A stretch of 32,633 nucleotides of DNA from Candidatus Iainarchaeum sp. (GCA_028701835.1 JAQVQA010000008.1:1-32633), one strand, 5' to 3'. Numbered from the stretch's first letter, positions 1 through 8,510 are shown. A program made the numbers and translations. The notes: a model not told the origin generated them from the sequence alone.

Positions 1-1342
1 GAACAGGGACAAGTCCACATTTATCACAATAAATAAAAGGAATCGGAGTCCCCCAATATCTTTGCCTGGAAATTAACCAATCTCTTAACTTGAAGTTAAC
101 TGTTCGCTTACCAATTCCTTTAGAAATTAAGTAATCAGTAATTTTTTCTATTGCAACCCTATTTTCAAGATTATTAAATTCACCAGAATTAACCAAAACC
201 CCATCTTCAACATAAGCTTTTTTCATTTCATCTACGTTAAAAGCAATAGAATTTTTAGGTCGAATAACTAACTTAAGAGGAATATTATATTTTTTAGCAA
301 ATTCATAATCTCTTTGATCGTGAGTCGGTACAGCCATTACCATTCCTGAACCATAATCAGCAACAACAAAATTTCCTGCATACACGGGAACTTTCTCGTT
401 AGTCATTGGATTAATTGCGTAAGAACCAGTAAATACTCCTTCCTTATCCATTTCTTCCATTTCTTTTTCAGAAACACTTTTTAATTTCTTTAAAAATTCT
501 TCAACAGTACTTTTCTGTTCAGGAGTAACAAACGAAAACAATTTACTATGCTGTGCACTAACAACAACAAATGTAACTCCAAAAATAGTATCAGGACGCG
601 TTGTAAAAACAGGCCAAACTTCACCATTTATCTTGAATTCAATTTCTGTACCATAACTTTTTCCAATCCAATTTTTTTGCATTGATTTAATTCTCTCAGG
701 CCAATCTAAATCATCAATCATTTCCAAAAGTTCTTCAGCATAAGCAGTAGTTTTTATGAACCATTGTTCTAAGTGCTTTATTTCAACATCAGTGTCATTG
801 TGTCTCCAGCATTTACCATTATGAACCTGTTCATTTGCAAGAACTGTATTACATTTATTACACCAATTAACTGCAGATTTTTTTCTATAAACTAAGCCCT
901 TCTCAAAGAATTTTAAAAAAAAGTACTGGTTCCACTTATAATATTCATGAACAGATGTTTTAACTAACTTATCCCAATCATAACTTATTCCCAAAGCTTT
1001 TTGTTGAATCATGAAGTTTTCAATAGAACTTTTTGTGTAATCATCAGGGTGTTGACCAGCTTTAATTGCAGCATTTTCAGCAGGAAGCCCCAAAGCATCA
1101 TAACCCATTGGATAAAGAACAGAACAGCCATTCATTCTCCAATACCTTGCTTGAATATCCCCAATAGTATAATTCAAAGCATGCCCCATGTGAAGCCCCG
1201 CTGCAGAAGGGTAAGGAAACATTTCAAGAACATAAAAATTTTTGTCAGATGATTTTGTAAAAAAAGTTTTTGCGTTATCCCAACTAGTTTGCCATTTACT
1301 TTCAATACTATGAAAATCAACTATCAAATCCAACAAAATCAC
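1..1342 (-). CDS. leuS: Leucyl-tRNA synthetase, bacterial type (5' part, runs off window)
   Basis: Charges tRNA-Leu with leucine in the cytoplasm. The ORF track misses it because the stop lies outside the window, but the minus strand reads open for about 447 codons. Visible are the HIGH-type motif in MFPYPSAAGLHMGHALNYT, the YPMGYDALGLPAENAA stretch typical of bacterial LeuRS, the CP1 editing-domain signature GSGMVMAVPTHDQRD, and SRQRYWGTPIPF near the window edge. The KMSKS motif and anticodon-binding domain are outside. The start is uncertain: GTG at 1342 or TTG at 1336 or 1333, with an in-frame stop shortly upstream and no nearby ATG. Archaeal LeuRS normally carries a different HLGHARTYT-like block and CP1 placement, so this looks like a bacterial-type enzyme. 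Family assignment is secure; the start is not. Confidence 0.93.
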   Translation of the reverse strand, partial: MILLDLIVDFHSIESKWQTSWDNAKTFFTKSSDKNFYVLEMFPYPSAAGLHMGHALNYTIGDIQARYWRMNGCSVLYPMGYDALGLPAENAAIKAGQHPDDYTKSSIENFMIQQKALGISYDWDKLVKTSVHEYYKWNQYFFLKFFEKGLVYRKKSAVNWCNKCNTVLANEQVHNGKCWRHNDTDVEIKHLEQWFIKTTAYAEELLEMIDDLDWPERIKSMQKNWIGKSYGTEIEFKINGEVWPVFTTRPDTIFGVTFVVVSAQHSKLFSFVTPEQKSTVEEFLKKLKSVSEKEMEEMDKEGVFTGSYAINPMTNEKVPVYAGNFVVADYGSGMVMAVPTHDQRDYEFAKKYNIPLKLVIRPKNSIAFNVDEMKKAYVEDGVLVNSGEFNNLENRVAIEKITDYLISKGIGKRTVNFKLRDWLISRQRYWGTPIPFIYCDKCGLVPV

Positions 1343-1668
1343 TAAATTATTTAGAATAAGAAACTCTTTTTAATGTTGTATTAAGCTATAATAGACCACC
1401 TAATTTTTAATTAAATAAATAACCATTAACCAACGTGAGCTCAAAAGAATAATAAAAAAGGTTTTTTACAAATCAAACAAAACTTGATTGCACATAAAAA
1501 ACAAATAATTTTTTTACTGTTTTACAAAAAAAATTAAATTAAAAGCAACAAATAACAGAGTGTTAAAATCATTTTATTTAAATAAATTGTTAAAAAATAA
1601 AAAAATGAATTCATTGAATTATCCCAAAAAGAAACCAATAAATAACCCCAACTTCCTACTAATATTGC
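1343..1668. other. AT-rich intergenic region
   Basis: This 326-base gap separates leuS (minus) from the membrane-protein gene (plus). It is almost pure A/T with several TATA-like runs, for example TTATTTAAATAAA around 1576-1586. A 24-codon reading frame begins at 1605 and overlaps the start of the next gene, but it has no Shine-Dalgarno and no recognisable product. I see no RNA gene or clear repeat here; it probably holds the two divergent promoters. Confidence 0.5.
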
Positions 1669-2634
1669 ATGAGGAATAATTTTACAGGAATAATATTTTC
1701 ACTTATAATACTAATTAGTTTTGTAATGGGAGGTTATTTTTTTTCCCAAACTCAAATTAGTTTAAATAGCTTCTTAACCATAAACATCGGTCCTTTATTT
1801 GAATCAATAATCTCTTTAGATTTTTTATTATTTTGTGTAAGTATTTCAATAGGGCTTGGAGTAATGATAAGTTTAGGTTCTTTTTATGAAATAAAAAAAG
1901 CAACTATATTTGCAACCGGGTCTTATTTATTATCAATTATAATTACAGTAATTTTATTTAATTTATATGATTTTTTAGCCCCTTTATTAATAAGCGCATT
2001 TACTATAGTATTTTGTATTAAATCTCTTCAAAAAGCAAGGGAATACAAAATTTTTCCAATATTAAGAATAGGAATTTATTCTTCAAGTCAATTCTTTTTA
2101 ATTTTCTCAACAGCATTCTTTTTTTTGTTATTCTTTAATTCAATTAACCAAATTAGTTATCTGGAATCAAATTTTTCAAACGAAATACTTGGTTCAACTA
2201 TAGGAAACGAAGTTACCCTAAGTGATCAATTCACTTTACAATTGGCACAAGCAATCGCAAAAAATCAATCCGATACAATCGAATTAATGCAAAATCAAGA
2301 AGAATTACTTAGAATGACTGATGAAGGAATAACCGATGCCTTAATCTATAATCAAAAATTATCTGCATACAAAACCGCTTATAGTGAAGAAGAATATATC
2401 CAAAAAATAGCAGAAACCATGAAGAATAATCAATTAAATATAGGGGAAGAAATTGTTAATAAATTTCCAATAATCAAATTAATGGCAAAATACGCTTTTT
2501 TATTATACCCTTTATCAGCATTTTTATTAATTCTATTCATAGGAAACATAATCATAAAAAATCTTGCAGGATTAATTTTTTCAGGAATTGTTAAATATTA
2601 TCCAAATATTGAAGAAACCGAAAAAAAAGCATAA
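1669..2634 (+). CDS. Multi-pass membrane protein of unknown function
   Basis: A 321-residue protein I do not recognise. It opens with a hydrophobic segment (about residues 6-27), followed by further helices at about 43-68, 79-97, 104-120 and 132-155. A polar segment of about 95 residues follows (roughly 160-258), containing Gln-rich helical sequence such as QNQEELLRMTDEGITDAL, which looks like an extracytoplasmic or cytoplasmic helical domain. A final TM segment lies near 272-297, before a short charged tail. The ATG at 1669 is fixed by an in-frame TAA just upstream. The gene ends 32 bases before the winged-helix gene and is probably co-transcribed with it, suggesting the regulator and membrane protein work together. 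Function unknown. Confidence 0.75.
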   Translation: MRNNFTGIIFSLIILISFVMGGYFFSQTQISLNSFLTINIGPLFESIISLDFLLFCVSISIGLGVMISLGSFYEIKKATIFATGSYLLSIIITVILFNLYDFLAPLLISAFTIVFCIKSLQKAREYKIFPILRIGIYSSSQFFLIFSTAFFFLLFFNSINQISYLESNFSNEILGSTIGNEVTLSDQFTLQLAQAIAKNQSDTIELMQNQEELLRMTDEGITDALIYNQKLSAYKTAYSEEEYIQKIAETMKNNQLNIGEEIVNKFPIIKLMAKYAFLLYPLSAFLLILFIGNIIIKNLAGLIFSGIVKYYPNIEETEKKA

Positions 2635-2666
2635 TAATTAAAACACCTAAAACATGAGGATTATTT

Positions 2667-3278
2667 ATGAACGAAAAGATTGTTCTTGATGATAAAAGCT
2701 TTAAAGCACTTTCAGCAGACTCAAGAGTGGGAATCTTAAAAAGTTTAAATGAAAGAAGAAGAACATTAAGTGAATTAAGTCAAAAACTTGATTTAGGAAA
2801 CTCCACTATTAAAGAACACTGTGACATACTTGTTAGTGCTGATTTAATAAAACAAATTGATGAAGGAAGAAAGTGGAAGTACTATGAATTAACTCAAAAA
2901 GGAAAACAAATTGTTTCTCCTAATTTAATGGAAGAAGTTAAAGTCTTAATCTTATTATGCATAGGGGTTTTCTTAGTCGGAGGATTTATTTTAATGAATT
3001 TAAACCTTATCAATAATTTTGATTTTATTAACACAAATAATAATCAAACATTATTAGAAAAAACGGACTTTACTATTAGAGAAACTTCAATTGATGCACC
3101 TTTACTCTCAAAAAATGTTGGAGAAGAAGAGATTAATCCAATTAATAGTCAAAATTTATTTAATTATCCAATAGAATCAAATTCAGAAACAATTACTAAA
3201 GAATTTTATGCAATAAGCATTTTAATATCCTTAATAACAGGGATAATTATAGGGTGGATTTTTTTAAGAAGAATCTGA
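2667..3278 (+). CDS. Membrane-anchored ArsR-like winged-helix regulator
   Basis: A 203-residue protein with an N-terminal ArsR/MarR-like winged helix (about residues 9-85). The helix-turn-helix reads TLSELSQKLDLGNSTIKEHCDILVSADLI and the wing includes GRKWKYYELTQKG. A TM segment follows (about 92-112, VLILLCIGVFLVGGFILMNL), then about 65 polar residues predicted to lie outside, then a second TM (about 180-198) ending in RRI. This places the DNA-binding domain inside the cell, tethered to the membrane. The start has a Shine-Dalgarno-like GAGG (AACATGAGGATTATTTATG). It follows the 321-residue membrane protein by 32 bases. One-component membrane-bound wHTH regulators of this layout are known in archaea; the signal and target genes cannot be read from the sequence. 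Confidence 0.8.
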   Translation: MNEKIVLDDKSFKALSADSRVGILKSLNERRRTLSELSQKLDLGNSTIKEHCDILVSADLIKQIDEGRKWKYYELTQKGKQIVSPNLMEEVKVLILLCIGVFLVGGFILMNLNLINNFDFINTNNNQTLLEKTDFTIRETSIDAPLLSKNVGEEEINPINSQNLFNYPIESNSETITKEFYAISILISLITGIIIGWIFLRRI

Positions 3279-3329
3279 TTAACACAAGAAATAAAATTAA
3301 ATCATAAATTTTTTAGAAAATTGATTTAA

Positions 3330-3926
3330 TTAAATAAACCACATTATAAAGAGAATAATAATTAGTAATACTTCAAATGCAATTAATACTATTAAACCCC
3401 CTCCAATTAATTCAATTAATCCACTACCTTTAGAAGAAGGGTTCATGTATTCAAAAGGACTTTTTTCTTCAACAACTTCTTTTTTTGACTCAACTAATTC
3501 AGGTTTATCTTCAACACTACTAGAATAATTTTTTTCTTCAACAATTGTTGGCTTTATTGAAATATCCTCAATTATTTTTTTATTATAATTGTTTTTAGAA
3601 ATTCTTTTAACATTTTTTTTTGAAGACTTATTTTTATCATTTTTATTTGTTAAATATGTCTTAGTTATTTCTTTTTTCTTATAAATCCCTTTTTTATTTT
3701 TGTTTGAACTTTTTTCTTTAACTACAGTTTTTTTTTCAATAACTTCAACAAACTTTTTTGAAGAATCATTATTTTTACTAGAATTATTTAAAATAGCTTT
3801 TTTTTCAGCCTCAAGCTCCAAAGCTATTTTTGCAGCATCTAAATAAGAATCTTTATTCCCTTTTTTGTTGTTAGAAACCATTACAAAAATAAGAATTAAC
3901 CCTATTAAATACTTAATCCTGAACAA
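3330..3926 (-). CDS. Lys/Ser-rich protein with N- and C-terminal membrane segments
   Basis: I do not recognise this 198-residue protein. From the TTG start at 3926 it opens with a hydrophobic stretch (IKYLIGLILIFVMV). A long, highly basic, low-complexity region rich in Lys, Asn and Ser follows (about 20-110), then a more acidic part, and finally a strong TM segment (LIELIGGGLIVLIAFEVLLIIILFIMW). An alternative ATG at 3881 would remove the first hydrophobic stretch (183 residues). The TTG start fits an archaeal TATA box (AATATAAAA at 3952-3960, symmetric enough to serve both strands) about 26-30 bases upstream. It may be a cell-envelope or nucleoid-to-membrane linker, which is speculation. Confidence 0.6.
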   Translation of the reverse strand: MFRIKYLIGLILIFVMVSNNKKGNKDSYLDAAKIALELEAEKKAILNNSSKNNDSSKKFVEVIEKKTVVKEKSSNKNKKGIYKKKEITKTYLTNKNDKNKSSKKNVKRISKNNYNKKIIEDISIKPTIVEEKNYSSSVEDKPELVESKKEVVEEKSPFEYMNPSSKGSGLIELIGGGLIVLIAFEVLLIIILFIMWFI

Positions 3927-3990
3927 AAAAATTATGTTTTTTATGAAAAAGAATATAAAACCCTCTACTCTTGTTTGATATGGTATTAAA
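3927..3990. promoter_or_regulatory. Shared divergent promoter
   Basis: Only 64 bases separate the start of the Lys-rich membrane protein (minus) from the thioredoxin reductase (plus). A single TATA-like box, AATATAAAA at 3952-3960 (TTTTATATT on the minus strand), sits about 26-30 bases from both starts, so the two genes probably share one TATA element with near-leaderless transcripts. No Shine-Dalgarno is visible for either gene. Confidence 0.45.
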
Positions 3991-4902
3991 ATGAATGATT
4001 ATGATGTAGTAATTATTGGAGCTGGACCCGCAGGACTAACTGCAAGTTTATATTGTGCAAGATACGGCTTGAAAACAGTAATTATTGAAAAAGGAATAAT
4101 TGGGGGAACAGCTTCATGGGCAGGAAGTATTCAAAATTACCCTGGTTACTTAGATATTAGTGGACTTGAATTAATGATGAAGTTTGAAGAACAAGCAAAA
4201 AAAGCAGGTGTCATAATAGAACTTGATACCGTTCAAGAAATAAGACCAATTGAGAATGATAAAGAAATAATTCTTTCAGGAAAAAAAATTAAAGCAGGGG
4301 CTGTAATAGTAGCGGTTGGCACAAAGAGTAAATGGTTAAATGTTAAAGGTGAAAAACAATTCCTAAACAAAGGTGTGCATTTTTGTGCTACTTGTGATGG
4401 CCCATTATACCAAAGAAAACCAGTATGTGTTATAGGTTCTGACAATAGAGCTACTGAAGAAGCTATTTATTTATCAAGCGTAACTAAAGAGGTTTTTTTG
4501 CTAAGTCCTCAAAAAGAACTTAGTGCAGATTTCACAAAACAAAAAATGCTTTTAGAAAAAAAAATAGATGTAAAATTGGGTGTAACAATTATTGAACTTT
4601 TTGGAAAAGAAATGCTTGAAGGAATAAAAATCAAGAATAATTTAGGAGAAGAAGAAATACTTAACATAAATGGAGCATTTATTTTTGTAGGCACTCAACC
4701 AAATACAGATTTCATAAATGTGAAAAAAACAGAGCAAGGTAGAATAATTGTTGATAATTCTATGCAAACCAATGAAAAAGGATTATTTGCATGCGGGGAT
4801 TGTATTGAAAAAGAATTAAATCAAATTGCTACTTGTATTGGAGAAGGAGCAATAGCCGCACATACAACTGCAAAATATATTCAAAACAAAGATGTTCAAT
4901 AA
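3991..4902 (+). CDS. trxB: Thioredoxin reductase-like flavoprotein, NADPH motif altered
   Basis: A 303-residue protein of normal TrxB length. It has the FAD motif VVIIGAGPAGLTAS at the N-terminus, the redox-active CATC at about residues 132-135 (HFCATCDGPLY), and the C-terminal FAD motif ACGDCIEKELNQIATCIGEGA. It should reduce thioredoxin- or glutaredoxin-like partners. The second nucleotide-binding site is unusual: GGGNSA/GGGDSA is replaced by VIGSDNRATEEA, and the HRR motif that normally contacts the NADPH 2'-phosphate is replaced by LLSPQKE. The electron donor may therefore not be NADPH; ferredoxin-dependent and other low-affinity TrxR-like families show similar loss. A candidate partner is the CPYC glutaredoxin-like protein at 8262. 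Family assignment is secure; cofactor use is inference. Confidence 0.93.
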   Translation: MNDYDVVIIGAGPAGLTASLYCARYGLKTVIIEKGIIGGTASWAGSIQNYPGYLDISGLELMMKFEEQAKKAGVIIELDTVQEIRPIENDKEIILSGKKIKAGAVIVAVGTKSKWLNVKGEKQFLNKGVHFCATCDGPLYQRKPVCVIGSDNRATEEAIYLSSVTKEVFLLSPQKELSADFTKQKMLLEKKIDVKLGVTIIELFGKEMLEGIKIKNNLGEEEILNINGAFIFVGTQPNTDFINVKKTEQGRIIVDNSMQTNEKGLFACGDCIEKELNQIATCIGEGAIAAHTTAKYIQNKDVQ

Positions 4903-4936
4903 ACTTTAAACTTAATCAATTCAAGGGATAAATTAA

Positions 4937-5476
4937 TTATTTTCTTTTAGCACTAAAATCCTTAATTTTAGAATTGTAATCAATTTCAACATTTCTTAAC
5001 ATTCGCTCAATTCTAGAAGGAATTGCTAATTCAATAAAATTAGAACCATTAACCAACTTGATAACAACATCATCTTCATTAACTGAATTAGAAGGTTCAA
5101 AATCAAAATCCCCTCCAAAAGAATTAACAATTCTTACATATCTTGAATTTTTTGACTTAACTTTCTTTAACAATTCATTTATAGCAATAGGGGAAAAAGA
5201 AACTCTAGAAGCAATTTCAAATTCACTTATTCTTTTATTAGCATCAATTATTAATTGATTGATTTCTTTATCATTCAAACCATGCGTTAAACAACCATCT
5301 TGTAAGCTCTCGCTAACTGAAACATGACAACCAATACAATGAAGACCTGCTTGAGCAAAAACAGGAGTCACTTCAGGATATTTAAAAACAATATCCCCTA
5401 TCAAATCAGTTTTTTTTATAAAAAATTTACCACTACTATTCCCCTTTTTTTTTGATTTACTTAATTTAATGACCAT
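4937..5476 (-). CDS. DUF1858 redox-disulfide domain fused to an IscA-like domain
   Basis: A 179-residue protein from the ATG at 5476 (the track's 5485 start is TTG). After a Lys/Ser-rich leader, residues about 22-78 match the DUF1858/ScdA-N type domain: DLIGDIVFKYPEVTPVFAQA followed by GLHCIGCHVS, with the paired Cys. The C-terminal half (about 90-179) has the layout of an A-type Fe-S carrier (HesB/IscA): VSFSPIAINELLKKV, RYVRIVNSFGGDFDFEP, then IELAIPSRIERMLRNVEIDY and IKDFSAKR. However, the three conserved cysteines of IscA are all absent. It lies tail-to-tail with the thioredoxin reductase and near nth, itself an Fe-S enzyme. A role in Fe-S or thiol chemistry is inferred. The DUF1858 call is strong; the IscA-like call is moderate. 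Confidence 0.75.
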   Translation of the reverse strand: MVIKLSKSKKKGNSSGKFFIKKTDLIGDIVFKYPEVTPVFAQAGLHCIGCHVSVSESLQDGCLTHGLNDKEINQLIIDANKRISEFEIASRVSFSPIAINELLKKVKSKNSRYVRIVNSFGGDFDFEPSNSVNEDDVVIKLVNGSNFIELAIPSRIERMLRNVEIDYNSKIKDFSAKRK

Positions 5477-5540
5477 AACAACCAACAGATGAATTTGTGT
5501 TCATGTGTGTTTATAATACTATACATTATTAAAAAAAATA

Positions 5541-6182
5541 CTATTTTAATCCTTTTTTAGGACAAAGATTTCTTTTATTCAAAAAACAAATGTTGCATTT
5601 AGGATTTCTTGCAACACATATTCTTCTACCATGAGATATAAATAAACCATTAACCCTGCCCCAAATTTTTTTATCAAAAATTTTCAATAAATCCTTCTCA
5701 ATCTTAAATTGTTCTCTAAAATTCGTGAAATTCATCCTTCGAGCAAGTCTTGCGACATGAGTATCTACAGCAATTCCTTCAATAATTCCTTTATTTGCAA
5801 GAACAAGATTTGCAGTTTTCCTACCTACCCCAGGAAGACTAATAAGATCACTCATTCTTAAAGGAATTTTTCCACCATAATTATTTTTAATAATATTAAA
5901 ACATTCAATCACCCTTTTTGCCTTTTGTTTATAAAAACCAGTTGATTTTATTTCAATTTCAAAAATTTTTAAATTTGCATTAGAAAAATCATTAACAGAT
6001 TTATATTTTTTAAACAATTCTTTTGTCACTTTATTTACTTGAGCATCAGTACTTTGTGCAGAAAGAATTATTGCACAAAGCATTTGTGCATCAGTTTTGT
6101 AATCCAAAAACAACAAAGGAACTGAAAAATAATTTTGTTCCAATTTTGAAAAAATTAATCTTGCTCTTTTTTTATCATCCAT
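5541..6182 (-). CDS. nth: Endonuclease III (DNA glycosylase/AP lyase)
   Basis: Removes oxidised pyrimidines from DNA and cleaves the resulting abasic site. The 213-residue length is standard. The helix-hairpin-helix LPGVGRKTANLVLA carries the catalytic Lys, and VDTHVARLARRM carries the catalytic Asp. The C-terminal [4Fe-4S] loop is present (CVARNPKCNICFLNKRNLC), with spacing C-x6-C-x2-C-x7-C, slightly longer at the end than the usual x5. QSTDAQVN near residue 45 is the usual early motif. The ATG at 6182 follows an A/T-rich stretch with no Shine-Dalgarno. The gene lies downstream of the dinB polymerase on the same strand, separated by 88 bases, so this is a small DNA-repair cluster. Confidence 0.96.
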   Translation of the reverse strand: MDDKKRARLIFSKLEQNYFSVPLLFLDYKTDAQMLCAIILSAQSTDAQVNKVTKELFKKYKSVNDFSNANLKIFEIEIKSTGFYKQKAKRVIECFNIIKNNYGGKIPLRMSDLISLPGVGRKTANLVLANKGIIEGIAVDTHVARLARRMNFTNFREQFKIEKDLLKIFDKKIWGRVNGLFISHGRRICVARNPKCNICFLNKRNLCPKKGLK

Positions 6183-6270
6183 AAAAAAACCAAAAAAAAT
6201 GCATTACATTAAAAAAATAACTAAATAAAAAACACAAAAACAAAGTAACTTCCAACATCAACAAAATTTT

Positions 6271-7347
6271 TTAATAATCAAATAATTTTTTTTGAAATCC
6301 ACTATTCTCTTCAAAATTTGAAACTCTCACACCTATCCTTCTTACATATATTGTTGATTCATTTAAAAATGATCTTAATAAATCTCTTGAAACTTCTTTT
6401 AATTCATCAACTGAAGAAATATCTGCAGATTTTGTTCTAGATTTTGTAATCGTATCCATTTTGTCAGTAACAATAATTAGAGAAATTGTCCTAAATCTTT
6501 TATTAAAATACAAAATCTTTTTGTATAACAAATCCACTAAAAAATCAACATTTAAAACAACGACATCAAAATCATTTGAATCTTCTCTAATTGTCATTAA
6601 TCTGCTTAATTGTTGTTTTTCCCTATTAGATTCAACCACTCTAGAATCAATTCCAAAAGAATATTCATAAAACTTTGATCCGAGAGTTTCACCAAACCAA
6701 GATATTAAATCAATCTTCTCGAATTTATGAATATCACTAATATTCACTACTCCATGTCTTTTGAACTCCTCTTCAGTTTTCTCCCCCACTCCAATTAAAT
6801 CCCCAACTTTGTGTTTAAGAAGAAAAGAATTAACTTGATTTGAATAAACCACAAATAAACCATCAGGTTTTTTGATTAAAGAAGCCATTTTTGCAATTAA
6901 TTTATTAGGGCCAATGCCAATAGAACAAGTCAAACCAAGCTCAGATTTTATTCTATGTTTAATTTTAAGTGCAACTTCTTGAGCCTTATCATATCCAAAA
7001 TGACTACTTAAATCAAAATAAGCTTCATCAATTGAAACCTGTTCAACTTTTTCACAAAAATAATCTACCACCTCAAAAACTTTTATAGATACTTCTTCAT
7101 AATAAGATTTGTCTGCATTAATAAAAATAGTTGAAGAATTAGCTAATTTTTTTGCAAGATTCAAAGACATCCCTGATTTTATTTTCAATGCACGTGCTTC
7201 ATAATTACAAGTAGCAATGACACCCGAATTTTCTCTTATCGAAGGCATTACAATAACAATAGGTTTTTCTTTTAAAGAAGGATTTCTAACAACTTCACAT
7301 TGAGCATAGAAATAGTCTAAATCAAGTAACCCAATTATTCTTTCCAT
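6271..7347 (-). CDS. dinB: DNA polymerase IV (Y-family, Dpo4-like)
   Basis: A translesion DNA polymerase of 358 residues. The metal-binding residues are visible: Asp9 in LLDLDYFYAQCE and Asp107/Glu108 in VSIDEAYFD. Tyr14 is the expected steric gate against ribonucleotides. The helix-hairpin-helix region includes VGDLIGVGEKTEEEFKRHGV (about 186-205). A little-finger domain follows, including REKQQLSRLMTIREDSNDF. The last residues, FQKKLFDY, form a PIP-like box for binding the sliding clamp. The ATG at 7347 diverges from a methyltransferase gene 54 bases away. Its neighbour nth suggests a shared repair role. Confidence 0.95.
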   Translation of the reverse strand: MERIIGLLDLDYFYAQCEVVRNPSLKEKPIVIVMPSIRENSGVIATCNYEARALKIKSGMSLNLAKKLANSSTIFINADKSYYEEVSIKVFEVVDYFCEKVEQVSIDEAYFDLSSHFGYDKAQEVALKIKHRIKSELGLTCSIGIGPNKLIAKMASLIKKPDGLFVVYSNQVNSFLLKHKVGDLIGVGEKTEEEFKRHGVVNISDIHKFEKIDLISWFGETLGSKFYEYSFGIDSRVVESNREKQQLSRLMTIREDSNDFDVVVLNVDFLVDLLYKKILYFNKRFRTISLIIVTDKMDTITKSRTKSADISSVDELKEVSRDLLRSFLNESTIYVRRIGVRVSNFEENSGFQKKLFDY

Positions 7348-7401
7348 AAAATAATATCTTAAAAGAGGTTCTTTTAATTATTACCAAAAAACTTATTTGT
7401 T

Positions 7402-8187
7402 ATGAATAACAAAGAAAAAGAGAAACTTGTAAAAAAATTATATGAAAAATACCCTTACCCATCAAGAATTGATTCTAGTGAAGAAAAACTGAAATCATTT
7501 GCCTTATGGACAGCAAAAACTATTAATGAAAATAACACTTATTGGAAAGGAAAAACAATTCTTGAACTCGGCTGTGGAACAGGAGAACTATCAGTAGGAA
7601 TTGCCTTGTGTGGAGGAAAAGTAACTGCAGTTGATTTTTCAAAAGCATCAATAAAAAAAGCTAAATTGCTTGCTAATAAAAAATGCAAACAAAATAAACC
7701 CACATATTTTCTAAGAAATATTTTAAAACTAAAAGAGAATGAATTCAAAAAAAAATTTGATATAGTTATTGCATTAGGATCCCTCCACCACACAATAAAT
7801 GCAAAAAAAGGATTTGAAATAGGATGTAAAAATCTTGCAAAAGAAGGAATCATGTTTATAGGATTATATAACAAATATTCTAGATTAAGACATCGAATAA
7901 AAAGAATTTTTGTTAGAATTATTGCCGGAGACAATATTGAAAAAAGAATAAAAATAGGAAAATTATTTTTTAATAAAAAAACCCAAAAAGAAAGAATTGC
8001 AGATAAATTTGGACAAATCCATGAATCATACCACAGCATTAATGAAATTTTAGAATGGTTTAAAGAACAAAATATGGAATTTATTGGATCAAAACCAAAT
8101 TACAAAACCCCTATAATTGATGAAATTAATTGGCTTCTTAAAAAAAGAAATGCTTTTTTTGTGATGAGCGGGAAAAAAAAAGCTTAA
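7402..8187 (+). CDS. Class I SAM-dependent methyltransferase, substrate unknown
   Basis: A 261-residue protein with a Rossmann-type methyltransferase core. The SAM-binding motif I is TILELGCGTGELSVGIA (about residues 53-69), motif II is KVTAVDFSKASIKKA, and the motif IV region reads FDIVIALGSLHHT. The short N-terminal YEKYPYPSR element is seen in several methyltransferases that act on small molecules or cofactors. The C-terminal part is basic (RLRHRIKRIFVRIIAG), which could bind nucleic acid or a membrane surface. No obvious pathway neighbour is present. The family is clear; the substrate cannot be told from this window. Confidence 0.85.
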   Translation: MNNKEKEKLVKKLYEKYPYPSRIDSSEEKLKSFALWTAKTINENNTYWKGKTILELGCGTGELSVGIALCGGKVTAVDFSKASIKKAKLLANKKCKQNKPTYFLRNILKLKENEFKKKFDIVIALGSLHHTINAKKGFEIGCKNLAKEGIMFIGLYNKYSRLRHRIKRIFVRIIAGDNIEKRIKIGKLFFNKKTQKERIADKFGQIHESYHSINEILEWFKEQNMEFIGSKPNYKTPIIDEINWLLKKRNAFFVMSGKKKA

Positions 8188-8261
8188 ATAATAACTAGAA
8201 ATTTCACCAAAAGCTTTAAAAAAACATATGAATAAATTTTCATGAATCGAGGTGTATACAA

Positions 8262-8510
8262 ATGACTAGTGTAATAGTATATTCAACAAATACTTGCCCT
8301 TACTGTGTAATGGCAAAACAATGGCTTAAAGAGAAAAAAGTGGATTTTGAAGAAGTGAATGTGGGAATTGACCAAGAGAAAGCTAAAGAAATGATTCAAA
8401 AAAGCGGTCAAATGGGTGTTCCTGTAATTGATATTGGGGGAGACATAATAATTGGCTTTGATAGACCAAAAATGGAAGGTTCACTAAAAACAAAAGGACT
8501 CATAAAATAA
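8262..8510 (+). CDS. Glutaredoxin-like protein (NrdH/YruB type)
   Basis: An 82-residue thioredoxin-fold protein. The redox site CPYC (NTCPYCVMAK) is at about residues 12-15, the cis-proline loop is MGVPVIDIGG, and the end GFDRPKMEGSLKTKGLIK is typical of small glutaredoxin-like proteins. It probably carries out thiol-disulfide exchange in the cytoplasm. The reductase could be the TrxB-like enzyme at 3991, since proteins of this type often accept electrons from TrxR rather than glutathione (general knowledge, not seen here). The start is set by a clear Shine-Dalgarno, GAGGTG at 8249-8254, seven bases before the ATG. A strong hairpin terminator follows. Confidence 0.93.
   Translation: MTSVIVYSTNTCPYCVMAKQWLKEKKVDFEEVNVGIDQEKAKEMIQKSGQMGVPVIDIGGDIIIGFDRPKMEGSLKTKGLIK

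Noticed and set aside
1605-1679. 24-codon upstream ORF overlapping the start of the 321-residue membrane protein
   Set aside because: No Shine-Dalgarno, random-looking product, and such short ORFs are expected in A/T-rich DNA.
7539-8039. 166-residue minus-strand ORF
   Set aside because: Antisense shadow of the methyltransferase gene with its clear SAM-binding motif.
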